DNA of 64,000 bases from the NCBI GenBank assembly GCA_039794245.1, contig JBDIVS010000008.1, positions 1-64,000 of the forward strand. The letters run 5' to 3'. How positions within the stretch are numbered: position 1 is the first letter of the stretch; each line of letters starts with the position of its first letter. Under the pieces are notes generated by a model. The model did no database searches and was not told the DNA's origin. It was given only the letters and a program-made list of their open reading frames with translations. This document shows positions 35,719-43,844 of this stretch, piece after piece. The translations under genes were made by a program, and so were the position numbers. Source of the stretch: DAITQM01 sp039794245 (GTDB lineage: Bacteria > Pseudomonadota > Gammaproteobacteria > Xanthomonadales > Wenzhouxiangellaceae).

Positions 35719-36933
35719 TCAACCACTGACCAGATCGTTCATGCCGAGCATGGCCATCACCACCGACATCACGATGGTGCCGATGACCATCGCCATGGTC
35801 AAGATCAATACCGGCGTGAACAATGCCAAGAGGCGCTCCACCGTGGTCCGCACCTCGCGGTCGAAGGTGTCGGCGACGCGGATCAGCATGCGGTCGAGCT
35901 GGCCGGTTTCCTCGCCGACGCTGATCATTTGCAGCGCCAGGCGCGGAAAAAACTCGTCTTTGGACAAAGTCCGGGCCAGGCCGGCGCCGCCTTTGACCTC
36001 CTTGGCCGCTGCCTCGATCAGCCCCTGCAAGTGGCTGTTGGCCAGCACGTTGCGGGCGATCGACAAGGCACCGAGCAGCGGCACGCCGTTTTCGAGCAGC
36101 GTGCCGGTGGTCCGCGTAAAACGCGCCGTATCGAGCTTGGCCAACAAGTCACCGAGCCAGCGGGTACGCAAAAACCGCGTATCCCATTGCCGCCGGCGGG
36201 CCGGATCGGCGCGCGCCCCGCGCCACCACCAGACGGCCAACACGGCGAGCCCCAGAAGCAGCCACCAGCGGTCGCTGACAAATTCGGCGACGCCGAGCAC
36301 CAGGCGCGTCAACAATGGCAGCTCGGCCCCCATTTCCTCGAAGATCGGCGTGAACTGCGGGATCACATAAACCAGCAGGATCACGACCGCGGCGCCGGCG
36401 ACCAGCAGTAGCAGCAGGGGATAAAACAGCGCGGTCAGGACGTGGTCTTTCAACTCCTTGGAGCGCTCGAGATAATCGGCGAGCCGGTCGAGCGTCTGTT
36501 CGAGCGAGCCGCCGGCCTCGCCGGCGCGCACCATATTGACGTACAGCCGGGAAAACACGCCGTGCTGGGCTTCGAGCGCCGCGGACAGCGAGCCGCCCTC
36601 GCGCACCTGGTCGCGGACCTGGTCGATCATGCGCTTGAGGCGCGGCGTCTCGGCAAGCTCGGCCAGCACGTGCAAGGCGCGGTCGAGCGGCAGACCGGCG
36701 CCGAGCAGGGTTGCCATGTGACGGGTGAAATCGCCGACTGTGCGGGCCCCGATGCCGCGCCCGGCGCCAAACCAGCGTTCCAGGCCGAAGCCGCCGCCGG
36801 CCTCGCGCGCCGCCAGCGGCAGGTTGCCCGCCTCCTGCAAGCGGCCGATCACCGCCTTGACGTCGGCCGCCTCCATCGTGCCGCGCACGGTCTCGCCGTT
36901 GGGCGCCACCGCCTTGTATTCGAACAGCGCCAT
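35719..36933 (-). CDS. gspF: Type II secretion inner-membrane platform protein GspF
   Basis: 404 aa from ATG 36933, which overlaps the gspE stop (TGATG). Starts MALFEYKAVAPNGETVRGTMEA as in the family. Two homologous T2SSF domains (about 65-190 and 270-395) with three membrane spans: FTRHMATLLGAGLPLDRALHVLAE, then ALFYPLLLLLVAGAAVVILLVYVIP, then FTRTTGTLLENGVPLLGALSIARNVLAN and MISVGEETGQLDRML. It is the platform on which pseudopilins are assembled. Confidence 0.96.
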   Translation of the reverse strand: MALFEYKAVAPNGETVRGTMEAADVKAVIGRLQEAGNLPLAAREAGGGFGLERWFGAGRGIGARTVGDFTRHMATLLGAGLPLDRALHVLAELAETPRLKRMIDQVRDQVREGGSLSAALEAQHGVFSRLYVNMVRAGEAGGSLEQTLDRLADYLERSKELKDHVLTALFYPLLLLLVAGAAVVILLVYVIPQFTPIFEEMGAELPLLTRLVLGVAEFVSDRWWLLLGLAVLAVWWWRGARADPARRRQWDTRFLRTRWLGDLLAKLDTARFTRTTGTLLENGVPLLGALSIARNVLANSHLQGLIEAAAKEVKGGAGLARTLSKDEFFPRLALQMISVGEETGQLDRMLIRVADTFDREVRTTVERLLALFTPVLILTMAMVIGTIVMSVVMAMLGMNDLVSG

Positions 36934-38687
36934 CACGCCTCCTGGGTCACGCGCAGCACTTCCTCGACGGTGGTTTCGCCGCACAGGCTTTTCAACAGGC
37001 CGTCGTCGTACATCGTGCGCATGCCTTCTTGCACCGCCTCGGCCTCGATCTGGCCGCTGGTCGCGTGCTGCATGATCAGCCGGCGGATCTCGTCGCTCAT
37101 CAAAAGCAGTTCGAGGATCGTCGTCCGGCCGCGGTAACCGGTTGGATTTTCCTCGCTGGGAACCGGGCGGTAGAGCATCACCGGGTCGGCATCGGTCAGT
37201 CTGTCCAGACCGGTTTCCTTGACCAGCTCGGGCAACGCGGCATAGCGCTCGCGGCTTGCCGGGTCGAGCTTGCGCACCAGGCGCTGGGCGAGGATGGCGT
37301 TCACCGTCGAGGTCAAAAGGTAATCCTCGACACCCATGTCGAGCATGCGGGTCACGCCGCCGGCGGCGTTGTTGGTGTGGATCGTGGACAGCACCAGGTG
37401 GCCGGTGAGCGCCGACTGGATCGCGATGCGCGTCGTTTCCAGGTCACGCATCTCGCCGATCATGATGACATCGGGATCCTGGCGGACGATGGCCCGCAAG
37501 GCGTTGGCGAACGTCAGCCCGATAGACGACTTGGTCTGAATCTGGTTGACGCCCTCGAGCTGGTATTCGACCGGATCCTCGACGGTGATGATCTTGCGCT
37601 CCGGCGAGTTGAGCTGCTGCAAAGCGGTGTACAGCGTTGTCGTCTTGCCGCTGCCGGTCGGGCCGGTGACCAGGATGATGCCGTGCGGCATTTCGAGCGC
37701 CTTGACGAAGCGCGCGCGGGTGAACTCGTCGAAACCGAGGCGGGCGAAATCGAAGACGATGCTTTCGCGGTCCAAGATACGCATCACGACACTCTCGCCG
37801 TGCGACGTTGGTACGGTGGAGACGCGCAGATCCAACTCCTTGCCCTGCACGCGGTGCATGATGCGGCCGTCCTGCGGCAGGCGGCGCTCGGCGATATTGA
37901 GCCGCGCCATGATCTTGATGCGGCTGATCACCGCCGCGGTCGAACTGGCCGGCGGCGCCTCGACCTCCTGCAACACGCCGTCGATTCGGTAGCGCACCTT
38001 GAGGCGGTTTTCGAACGGTTCGATATGGATATCCGAAGCGCGCGATTCGACGGCCCGCTGCATGATCAGGTTGACCAGCCGGATCACCGGCGCCTCGGAG
38101 GCCAGATCGCGCAGGTGCTCGATATCCTCGTCGTCTTCGCCCGCCGCCGACTCGCCGAGGCCCTCGATGATCTGTCCCATCGCCGAACGGCCGCCGCCGT
38201 GATAGCGCTCGATGGCGTTTTCGATCTCCGAGCCGATACCGACGTGCGGCTGAATGTCGAGCCCGGTCGCCATGCCGAGCGCCTGCAAGACGAACGTATC
38301 GCGCGGTTCGGCCATCACCACTTCGAGGCGGCCGTCGGCCACGGCCACCGGCAGCACCCGGTGCTGTTTCAGAAAACGCAGCGCCACCGTATCGAGCACC
38401 GGCGCTTCTTCGGGGTAGTCGCGGGCGGTAAACAGCCTGAGCCGGGAAATCCGCGCTTCGGTTTCAGCCAGGTCGCGCTCCGAGACCAGGCCGAGGCGGA
38501 CCAGCAGCGTCAGCAGGCTGCCGCCGTGCTGCGCCTGGTATTGCGCAGCGCGCCCCACATCCTCCTGGCGCAGCCGCCCGTGAGCCAGAAGATCGGCGCA
38601 TACCGGATCGGTATCTCCCGCAGCGGGCGGTGCGGTCGGTTCACGAAGCTGGGCGGCGGATTGCGGCATCGTCGGGCGGTCGGTCAT
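36933..38687 (-). CDS. gspE: Type II secretion ATPase GspE
   Basis: 584 aa from ATG 38687; upstream in-frame codons lack a start context. N1 domain with DLLAHGRLRQEDVGRA, then N2 and the ATPase core: SDIHIEPFENRLKVRYRIDGVLQEV, Walker A GPTGSGKTTTLY (about 340), the Asp box IITVEDPVEYQL, Walker B VIMIGEMRDLETTRIA and the His box GHLVLSTIHTNNA. The usual zinc loop with two CxxC pairs is missing: the region between RLVRKLDPASRERYAAL and GYRGRTTILELL contains no Cys. It powers pseudopilus growth. First gene of the secretion operon; 73 bp after the glycosyltransferase. Confidence 0.95.
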   Translation of the reverse strand: MTDRPTMPQSAAQLREPTAPPAAGDTDPVCADLLAHGRLRQEDVGRAAQYQAQHGGSLLTLLVRLGLVSERDLAETEARISRLRLFTARDYPEEAPVLDTVALRFLKQHRVLPVAVADGRLEVVMAEPRDTFVLQALGMATGLDIQPHVGIGSEIENAIERYHGGGRSAMGQIIEGLGESAAGEDDEDIEHLRDLASEAPVIRLVNLIMQRAVESRASDIHIEPFENRLKVRYRIDGVLQEVEAPPASSTAAVISRIKIMARLNIAERRLPQDGRIMHRVQGKELDLRVSTVPTSHGESVVMRILDRESIVFDFARLGFDEFTRARFVKALEMPHGIILVTGPTGSGKTTTLYTALQQLNSPERKIITVEDPVEYQLEGVNQIQTKSSIGLTFANALRAIVRQDPDVIMIGEMRDLETTRIAIQSALTGHLVLSTIHTNNAAGGVTRMLDMGVEDYLLTSTVNAILAQRLVRKLDPASRERYAALPELVKETGLDRLTDADPVMLYRPVPSEENPTGYRGRTTILELLLMSDEIRRLIMQHATSGQIEAEAVQEGMRTMYDDGLLKSLCGETTVEEVLRVTQEA

Positions 38688-38760
38688 GGGTGGCGCGGCC
38701 GATTCGGCAGCACCGGAGTGCAAAGCATAGCCGATTCGACCACAAACCCCGGCGGGGGTT

Positions 38761-39600
38761 TCAGAACCGCCGGCGCAACCCGACCCAAGGCGCGGTGAGC
38801 GCAAAGTGCAACCAGGACAATACCCCGATGCCGGACAGCAGCGGTGCCGGCAGCCGGGAATGCCGGGTCAGGTAACGCACCAGGCCGCGGTGTTTCTGGC
38901 GGCTCACCCACAACGGCCGGCTGCGGCTGGACAGTCCGCCGACATGCCGCAAGCGCACCTCGGGAACCAGCAAAATGCGCCAGCCGGCATCGGTCAGGCG
39001 GGCCATCAGGTCGAGATCCTCGAAATGAAAACCGTACTCCTCGTCGAAACCGCCGATCGCCTGCAAGGCGCTGCGCCGGAGAAACAGGCAGGCGCCGCTG
39101 AGCGCCTCGACCTCGCAAATCTCTTCCGGCACGGGCAAATGGCGCAAATCGACGCCGTGGCCTTTCAAACACAACATCTCGGCGGCGACCCGCCCCGGCG
39201 TCGGCAGACACCGCCGGCTGCCGCGTTGCTCGCGGCCTTCGGCATCGAATACCAGCCCCGAGGCCAGCGCCGCGAGCGGCCGCTCGGCCATCGCCTGCTC
39301 GAAAGCATGGATCGCCCCCGGCGGCAGGCGGCAATCGGCGTTCAGAATCAGCAGATAATCCGTATCGCAGCGCGCCAACCCCTGATTGCAGGCCCGGGCG
39401 AAGCCCAGATTCCCGGTATTGCGTATCAGCTCCACATCGTCGCCGTGGCGGGCGAGCAGGCGCTCGATACTGTCATCGCTCGACGCATTGTCGATCACCA
39501 GAAGACGAACCGGCGTCACCTGGTTCAGCACCGCCCCGACACCCTCGGCCAACTCGCTGCCGGCGTTGTAATTGACGATCAGAACCGTGGTGCGCAGCAT
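38761..39600 (-). CDS. Family 2 glycosyltransferase (rhamnosyltransferase-like)
   Basis: 279 aa. GT-A fold: TVLIVNYNAGSELAEGV at the start, LLVIDNASSDDSIERL, GNLGFARACNQGL and the DxD-type site LLILNADCRLPPGA. The acceptor half has ALSGACLFLRRSALQAIGGFDEEYGFHFEDLDLMARL, with the ED motif of rhamnosyltransferase-like GT2 enzymes. The last 25 residues contain a hydrophobic stretch that may associate with the membrane. It probably adds a sugar in O-antigen or exopolysaccharide assembly. Confidence 0.9.
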   Translation of the reverse strand: MLRTTVLIVNYNAGSELAEGVGAVLNQVTPVRLLVIDNASSDDSIERLLARHGDDVELIRNTGNLGFARACNQGLARCDTDYLLILNADCRLPPGAIHAFEQAMAERPLAALASGLVFDAEGREQRGSRRCLPTPGRVAAEMLCLKGHGVDLRHLPVPEEICEVEALSGACLFLRRSALQAIGGFDEEYGFHFEDLDLMARLTDAGWRILLVPEVRLRHVGGLSSRSRPLWVSRQKHRGLVRYLTRHSRLPAPLLSGIGVLSWLHFALTAPWVGLRRRF

Positions 39601-40173
39601 GTTTTGAGGATCTTCATATCGGTGGCATGCCTTCTTTCACACACAGCGGTGCTATCCGTCTGCGCATGCCACCTGTGGTGCCGCTCAAAGGCGTGTGTGT
39701 CCGGATGCCTGCTTAGGCCGGCGGCGGTGATGATGCACTAGCGCCCGGAAAAAGTCAATTACAGCGGCGGCGTTCGTTTAACCCAACTGTCGCATAAATT
39801 CCCGGAATTCTCGGTCAAGCGGGCGCGTCACCCCAGGTGAATTCGATGATTTGACTAAAATTATCATAACTATTGATTTAATGAAGAAATCTATAAATTC
39901 AAGCAAAATTTATGCAACTGTTGGGTTAAAATCTTTCGTCACTCTACAAAATCCACGCTTCCAGCGTTTTGAGTTGGCACATAACCGATGCTTCTCGCTG
40001 ATGCCGTGTATCGATTCAATGCTTGAAAAAACCTTGTGCAAAAGAAGTTTTCATAGGACTCTCCGTTGAAAATGTGATATTTCGTATGAAAATCCATAAA
40101 CAATGCCATGGATTATTCTATGGTGCAAAGATTTAGGATTTTGCAGTTTGAAACGGATAAGTGAGCGGGATTG
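39601..40173. other. AT-rich intergenic island between two glycosyltransferase genes
   Basis: 573 bp, strikingly AT-rich from about 39840 to 40170 compared with the flanking genes. It contains the MITE-like element at 39778-39929 and then about 240 bp in which I recognise nothing. A small plus-strand frame (39851-40069) starts inside the repeat and is probably not a gene. Confidence 0.6.
39778..39929 (+). mobile_element. MITE-like element, 152 bp, with terminal inverted repeats
   Basis: The left end TTAACCCAACTGTCGCATAA and the right end (complement TTAACCCAACAGTTGCATAA) are near-perfect inverted repeats of about 23 bp (TTAACCCAAC.GT.GCATAAATT). The inside carries no gene and becomes very AT-rich toward the right. 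The same sequence recurs at 56341-56797 and, as a fragment, at 650-707. No transposase is in the window, so it would need one in trans. Confidence 0.72.
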
Positions 40174-41004
40174 CTAACCGGCGCGCTCGAGTGCGGCTTT
40201 GATTTTGCGCCGCCGTTCGGCCAGCGGATCGGCGGCGATGAAGGTGCGGACGAGGTCGGGGTAGTCGGGGTGGCGGGCGGTGACGAGGTCGAGCGCGGCG
40301 CGGTCGGGTTTGAGGCCCAGCAGGCTGAACGAGGCGCCGCCGCGGTGCGCGACGAAGGCGTCGTCGCACAGGACGTTACGCCAGCCGCGCACTGCGGCGC
40401 GGCGGCAAAAATCGTTTTCCTCGCCGTAGCCGCGGCCGAAGGCCGGGTCGAACGGCCCGATATCGTCGAGTGCGGCGCGCCGAAGGTACATGCAAAAACC
40501 GACTGCGGTCGGGATATCCGGATAAGACGGCGGGCCGGCAGCCAGGCAGGCGCGGGCGATCCGTTCGGGGTCGTTGGGCCACGGGTTGGGCCGGCAGAAT
40601 TCGGGAAACGAGACGATTTCGCCGTTGTTGGTGAACGGGGTGATGGTCGCGATGCGCGGATCGCTGGCGGCGCAGGCGGTCAGCCGCTCGAGCCAGCCGC
40701 AGGTGACCTGGGTATCGCTGTTGAGCAGCACGACATCGCCTTGCGTGGCGGCGAAGCCGCGGTTGGCGGTGGCGACGAAGCCGATGTTCCCGGCATTCGC
40801 CAGCAACCGCCAGCGCGGCCCCGGACGGGTGCAGGTGCGCTGCAACAGCGGCGCGATGCGCCGGTCCGGCGAGGCATCGTCGATCAGCAGCACCTCGGTT
40901 TCGGATCCCAGTGTCGCGGCGAGCGAATCGAGGCAACGCGCCAGGTCGTCTACGGCATCGTAAACCGGAACGATGACAGTGGGGGCCGGCGGGTTGGGGG
41001 GCAA
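40174..41004 (-). CDS. Family 2 glycosyltransferase
   Basis: 276 aa from TTG 41004 (weak start context; no nearby ATG or GTG fits better). GT-A features: TVIVPVYDAVDDLARCLDSL, VLLIDDASPDRRIAPLL, GNIGFVATANRGF, VVLLNSDTQVTCGWLERL (DxD), TPFTNNGEIVSFPEF and VGFCMYLRRAALDDIGPFDPAFGRGYGEENDFCRRA (acceptor site with EEND). This is the type found in polysaccharide clusters and in long multi-domain GT2 proteins. Sugar specificity unknown. It follows the AT-rich island and may have been separated from its partner genes. Confidence 0.85.
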   Translation of the reverse strand: MPPNPPAPTVIVPVYDAVDDLARCLDSLAATLGSETEVLLIDDASPDRRIAPLLQRTCTRPGPRWRLLANAGNIGFVATANRGFAATQGDVVLLNSDTQVTCGWLERLTACAASDPRIATITPFTNNGEIVSFPEFCRPNPWPNDPERIARACLAAGPPSYPDIPTAVGFCMYLRRAALDDIGPFDPAFGRGYGEENDFCRRAAVRGWRNVLCDDAFVAHRGGASFSLLGLKPDRAALDLVTARHPDYPDLVRTFIAADPLAERRRKIKAALERAG

Positions 41005-41383
41005 GGATTGAATTCCGGGTTGATGACAAAGTCTCTATTATCCCGAATCGCCGCACGCCCGGCATCGGCGGCGCAAGGACAAGCGCCCGCCCGCAGGCCA
41101 TGGTTCGCATTCGAAAATCCGTTCACCGAAGGACACGAAGGTCGGAATTTTGCGTGATGTTGGAACGGATGGTGCAAGCGGGGCCGGTTCCACCACCTGC
41201 ACGACCAGCTTGACACTTTGTAAGCCCTTCGTGCTCTTCGTGTCCTTATATGGACTCCTTGTTCCCGGATCGAACGCAGCGATATCGGCGGTTGCCGTGT
41301 GGCGTTGGCTACCCGCGGCGTTTACGCCGGGGGCGGCGTGAAGTAGTATTGCCCGCTCACCCGGTCTGCTGCCGTCGAACACC
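41005..41383. other. Intergenic region with a facing pair of CACGAAG-type repeats
   Basis: 379 bp between a minus-strand and a plus-strand gene. AAGGACACGAAG (41126-41137) and CTTCGTGTCCTT (41236-41247) are inverted copies about 100 bp apart. Short GGACACGAAG strings of this kind are common dispersed repeats in Proteobacteria. No credible gene. The promoter of the MFS gene should lie at the right side. Confidence 0.5.
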
Positions 41384-42727
41384 ATGCGCCGCTCGCTTTT
41401 GTTGATGCTCCTTTCCAGCCGCCGTTTCGGGCCGTATTTTTTCACCCAGGCGCTCGGCGCGCTGAACGACAACGCCTACAAGAACGCGCTGACCGTGCTG
41501 ATCGCGATGTACGTCACCCAGTGGGCTGGGATGGCCGGCGATGTGCTGATCAACCTCGCCGCAGCGCTGTTCATTCTGCCGTTTCTGTTGTTTTCGTCCT
41601 ACGCCGGGCAACTTGCCGAACGCTACGAGAAGGCCCTGACGATCCGGCGCCTGAAACTGCTGGAGGTGGCGATCATGGTGACCGGCGGCGCCGGGATGAT
41701 CAGCCACCAGATGCCGCTGCTGCTTCTGGCACTGTTTCTGCTCGGCCTGCAATCGGCGTTGTTTTCGCCGATCAAGTACAGCTTGCTGCCCCAGGTGCTG
41801 CGCCGCGAACACCTGCTGGCCGCCAACGGCCTGGTCGAAACCGGAACCTTTGTCGCGATCCTGATCGGCACCGGCCTCGGGGCGGCGCTGATGGGCGCCG
41901 GGGCCCGGGCCGAATACTGGGTCGCGGCCTCGGGGCTCGGCATCGCCGGCGCCGGCTACGCCATCAGCCACCGCATCCCAGCCATCCCATCGCTGGCCGA
42001 CCCTGCGCCTTTCGCCTGGAACGCCTTTCGCGAAAGCTGGCGCATGCTGGTGCTGCTGCCGGCCGACCGCGCAGTGTTCGCCGGCGTGCTTGGCATCTCG
42101 TGGTTCTGGTACTACGGGGCGACCGTGATGGTGCAGATCCCGAGCTACGCGATCAACGTCATCGGTCTCAACCCCGGCGGCACGGCGGCGATGCTGACGG
42201 TGTTCATCGTCGGCATCAGCCTCGGTTCCCTGCTCTGCCACCGCTTCACCCACAACCGGATCGATCTGCGCTGGGTGCTGGCCGGCGGCGCCGGGCTGAC
42301 GCTGTTCGGGGCCACGCTTTACGCCGCCACCCCCGGGGCGCCGTACCCCGAACCGCCGCCGCTCGGCGAGTTTCTGCTCACCCCGGCGACCTGGGGGCTG
42401 CTCGGCAGCATGCTGCTGATGGGCTTTTCCGGCGGGCTCTATACCGTACCGCTGTACGCCATGTTGCAGGCGCGGACCAGCGAGACACAGCGCGCCCGGA
42501 TCATGGCCGCCAACAGCATCCTGAACGCACTGACGATGATTCTCTCAGCGCTCGCCGCGATGGTGCTGCTCGCCGCCGGGTTCGGCATCCCGCGCCTTCT
42601 GTTGCTCACCGCGCTGCTCAATGCCGGGGTACTGGTCCTTCTGCCCCGCTTCCTGCCCTGGCGCAGCGGCGATGCGGGCGCAACTCAGAAGATCGCCGAA
42701 CCGGCCGTGGTCAGCTCCGATGGGTGA
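41384..42727 (+). CDS. MFS transporter, LplT/Aas-like (putative lysophospholipid transporter)
   Basis: 447 aa with about twelve membrane spans. The N-terminus RRFGPYFFTQALGALNDNAYKNALTVLIAMYV is the signature of the LplT/Aas transporter branch (FxPLFxTQFLGAFNDNxxKNAL), which flips lysophospholipids across the inner membrane. AERYEKALTIRRLKLLEVAIM and FSPIKYSLLPQVL are also typical. No acyltransferase or ligase domain is fused, unlike full-length Aas-like proteins. The stop overlaps the next gene by 8 bp, so the two are co-translated. Confidence 0.8.
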   Translation: MRRSLLLMLLSSRRFGPYFFTQALGALNDNAYKNALTVLIAMYVTQWAGMAGDVLINLAAALFILPFLLFSSYAGQLAERYEKALTIRRLKLLEVAIMVTGGAGMISHQMPLLLLALFLLGLQSALFSPIKYSLLPQVLRREHLLAANGLVETGTFVAILIGTGLGAALMGAGARAEYWVAASGLGIAGAGYAISHRIPAIPSLADPAPFAWNAFRESWRMLVLLPADRAVFAGVLGISWFWYYGATVMVQIPSYAINVIGLNPGGTAAMLTVFIVGISLGSLLCHRFTHNRIDLRWVLAGGAGLTLFGATLYAATPGAPYPEPPPLGEFLLTPATWGLLGSMLLMGFSGGLYTVPLYAMLQARTSETQRARIMAANSILNALTMILSALAAMVLLAAGFGIPRLLLLTALLNAGVLVLLPRFLPWRSGDAGATQKIAEPAVVSSDG

Positions 42728-43793
42728 ACCCACCGCTCATTGGCCGGTCTTGCACCGGGCACTGCGCCTTGGCGCAGCAGCGCTTTTGGCCTTTTCGCTT
42801 TCGGCCTGCGGCTGGTACAGCCAGGCGATCTCGGGCCACTCTGAAATCATGCGCCAGCGCCAGCCGGTCGCCGATCTTTTGGCCGACCCGTCCACCCCGG
42901 ACGATTTACGCCACTGGCTCGCGACCAGCGCTGCAATCCGCGATTTCGCCAGCCTCGAACTGGCCCTGCCGGACAACGACAGCTACCGGCTGTACGCCGA
43001 CCTCGAACGCGACGAGGCGCTGTGGATCGTCGTCGCCGCGCCCGAGTTCTCGCTGACCCCCAAACACTGGTGCTATCTGATCGTCGGCTGCCAGAGCTAT
43101 CGCGGCTATTTCTCGCGCCCGGCGGCCGAGCGCAAGGCCGGGGATCTGGCTGGCAAGGGCTTCGATACCGCGGTACTCGCCGCCGGCGCCTACTCGACGC
43201 TCGGCTGGTTTGCCGATCCGCTGCTCGCCTCGATGCGCGAATTCGAGGACTGGGAACTGGCCGAACTGATTTTTCACGAGCTCGCCCATCAGAAACTCTA
43301 TATCGACGACGATACGCGCTTCAACGAATCGTTTGCCGATTTCGTCGCCGCCACCGGCGCCGAACGCTGGTTCGCCGCCCACCCCGACCCGGACGAGGAA
43401 GCGCGGCGGCGCGATGGCAGAATGCGGCGCGAACGGTTCTACGCGCTACTCGACCAGGCGCGCCGCGAACTGGCGGCGTTGTATGGCAGCGGCCTCGACG
43501 AGGCGCACATGCGCCGCGAAAAACAGCGCCGGCTCGATGCCCTGCACCAGGCGCTGGCCAGCGCCGGTTTCAAGGTCGAAGTGCCGTACAATAACGCGCG
43601 CCTGGCAAACGAAGCCGTTTACCGCTCGGGTATGGCACAATTCGCCGAGGTTTTTGCGCACTGCGGGGAGCGCTACCCGGATTTTTACCGGGCGATGCGC
43701 CGGATCGGCCATTGGCCGCCTGCCCGGCGCCAGGCGTGGCAGGACGGCGGCCGGGAGGATCTCACCGCGCTGTGCACAGATGAGAACGATTGA
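42720..43793 (+). CDS. Predicted zinc aminopeptidase lipoprotein (COG4324 type)
   Basis: 357 aa from ATG 42720, overlapping the MFS stop by 8 bp. Lipoprotein signal ends LSLSAC (about C30), and GWYSQAISGHSEIM follows, typical of COG4324 predicted aminopeptidases. A zinc site HELAHQKLY (HExxH) is at about 192-200, with the downstream ESFADFVAATGAERWF segment giving the third ligand Glu. Peptide substrates are unknown. It precedes lptD by 51 bp and may be in the same transcript. Confidence 0.85.
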   Translation: MGEPTAHWPVLHRALRLGAAALLAFSLSACGWYSQAISGHSEIMRQRQPVADLLADPSTPDDLRHWLATSAAIRDFASLELALPDNDSYRLYADLERDEALWIVVAAPEFSLTPKHWCYLIVGCQSYRGYFSRPAAERKAGDLAGKGFDTAVLAAGAYSTLGWFADPLLASMREFEDWELAELIFHELAHQKLYIDDDTRFNESFADFVAATGAERWFAAHPDPDEEARRRDGRMRRERFYALLDQARRELAALYGSGLDEAHMRREKQRRLDALHQALASAGFKVEVPYNNARLANEAVYRSGMAQFAEVFAHCGERYPDFYRAMRRIGHWPPARRQAWQDGGREDLTALCTDEND

Positions 43794-43844
43794 CCGCCGT
43801 ACCGCCACACCCGGCGTGCTCAGACAAAATCAGAGGTTTCCCGC

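Noticed and set aside
37029..38798. 589-codon plus-strand frame opposite gspE
   Set aside because: Antisense of a clear ATPase with Walker motifs; no own features.
39851..40069. 72-codon plus-strand frame in the AT-rich island
   Set aside because: Starts inside the repeat right end, no ribosome-binding site and no recognisable family; AT-rich sequence often gives such chance frames.
41038..41472. 144-codon minus-strand frame before the MFS gene
   Set aside because: It translates the CACGAAG-type repeats and overlaps the start of the transporter gene; no family pattern.
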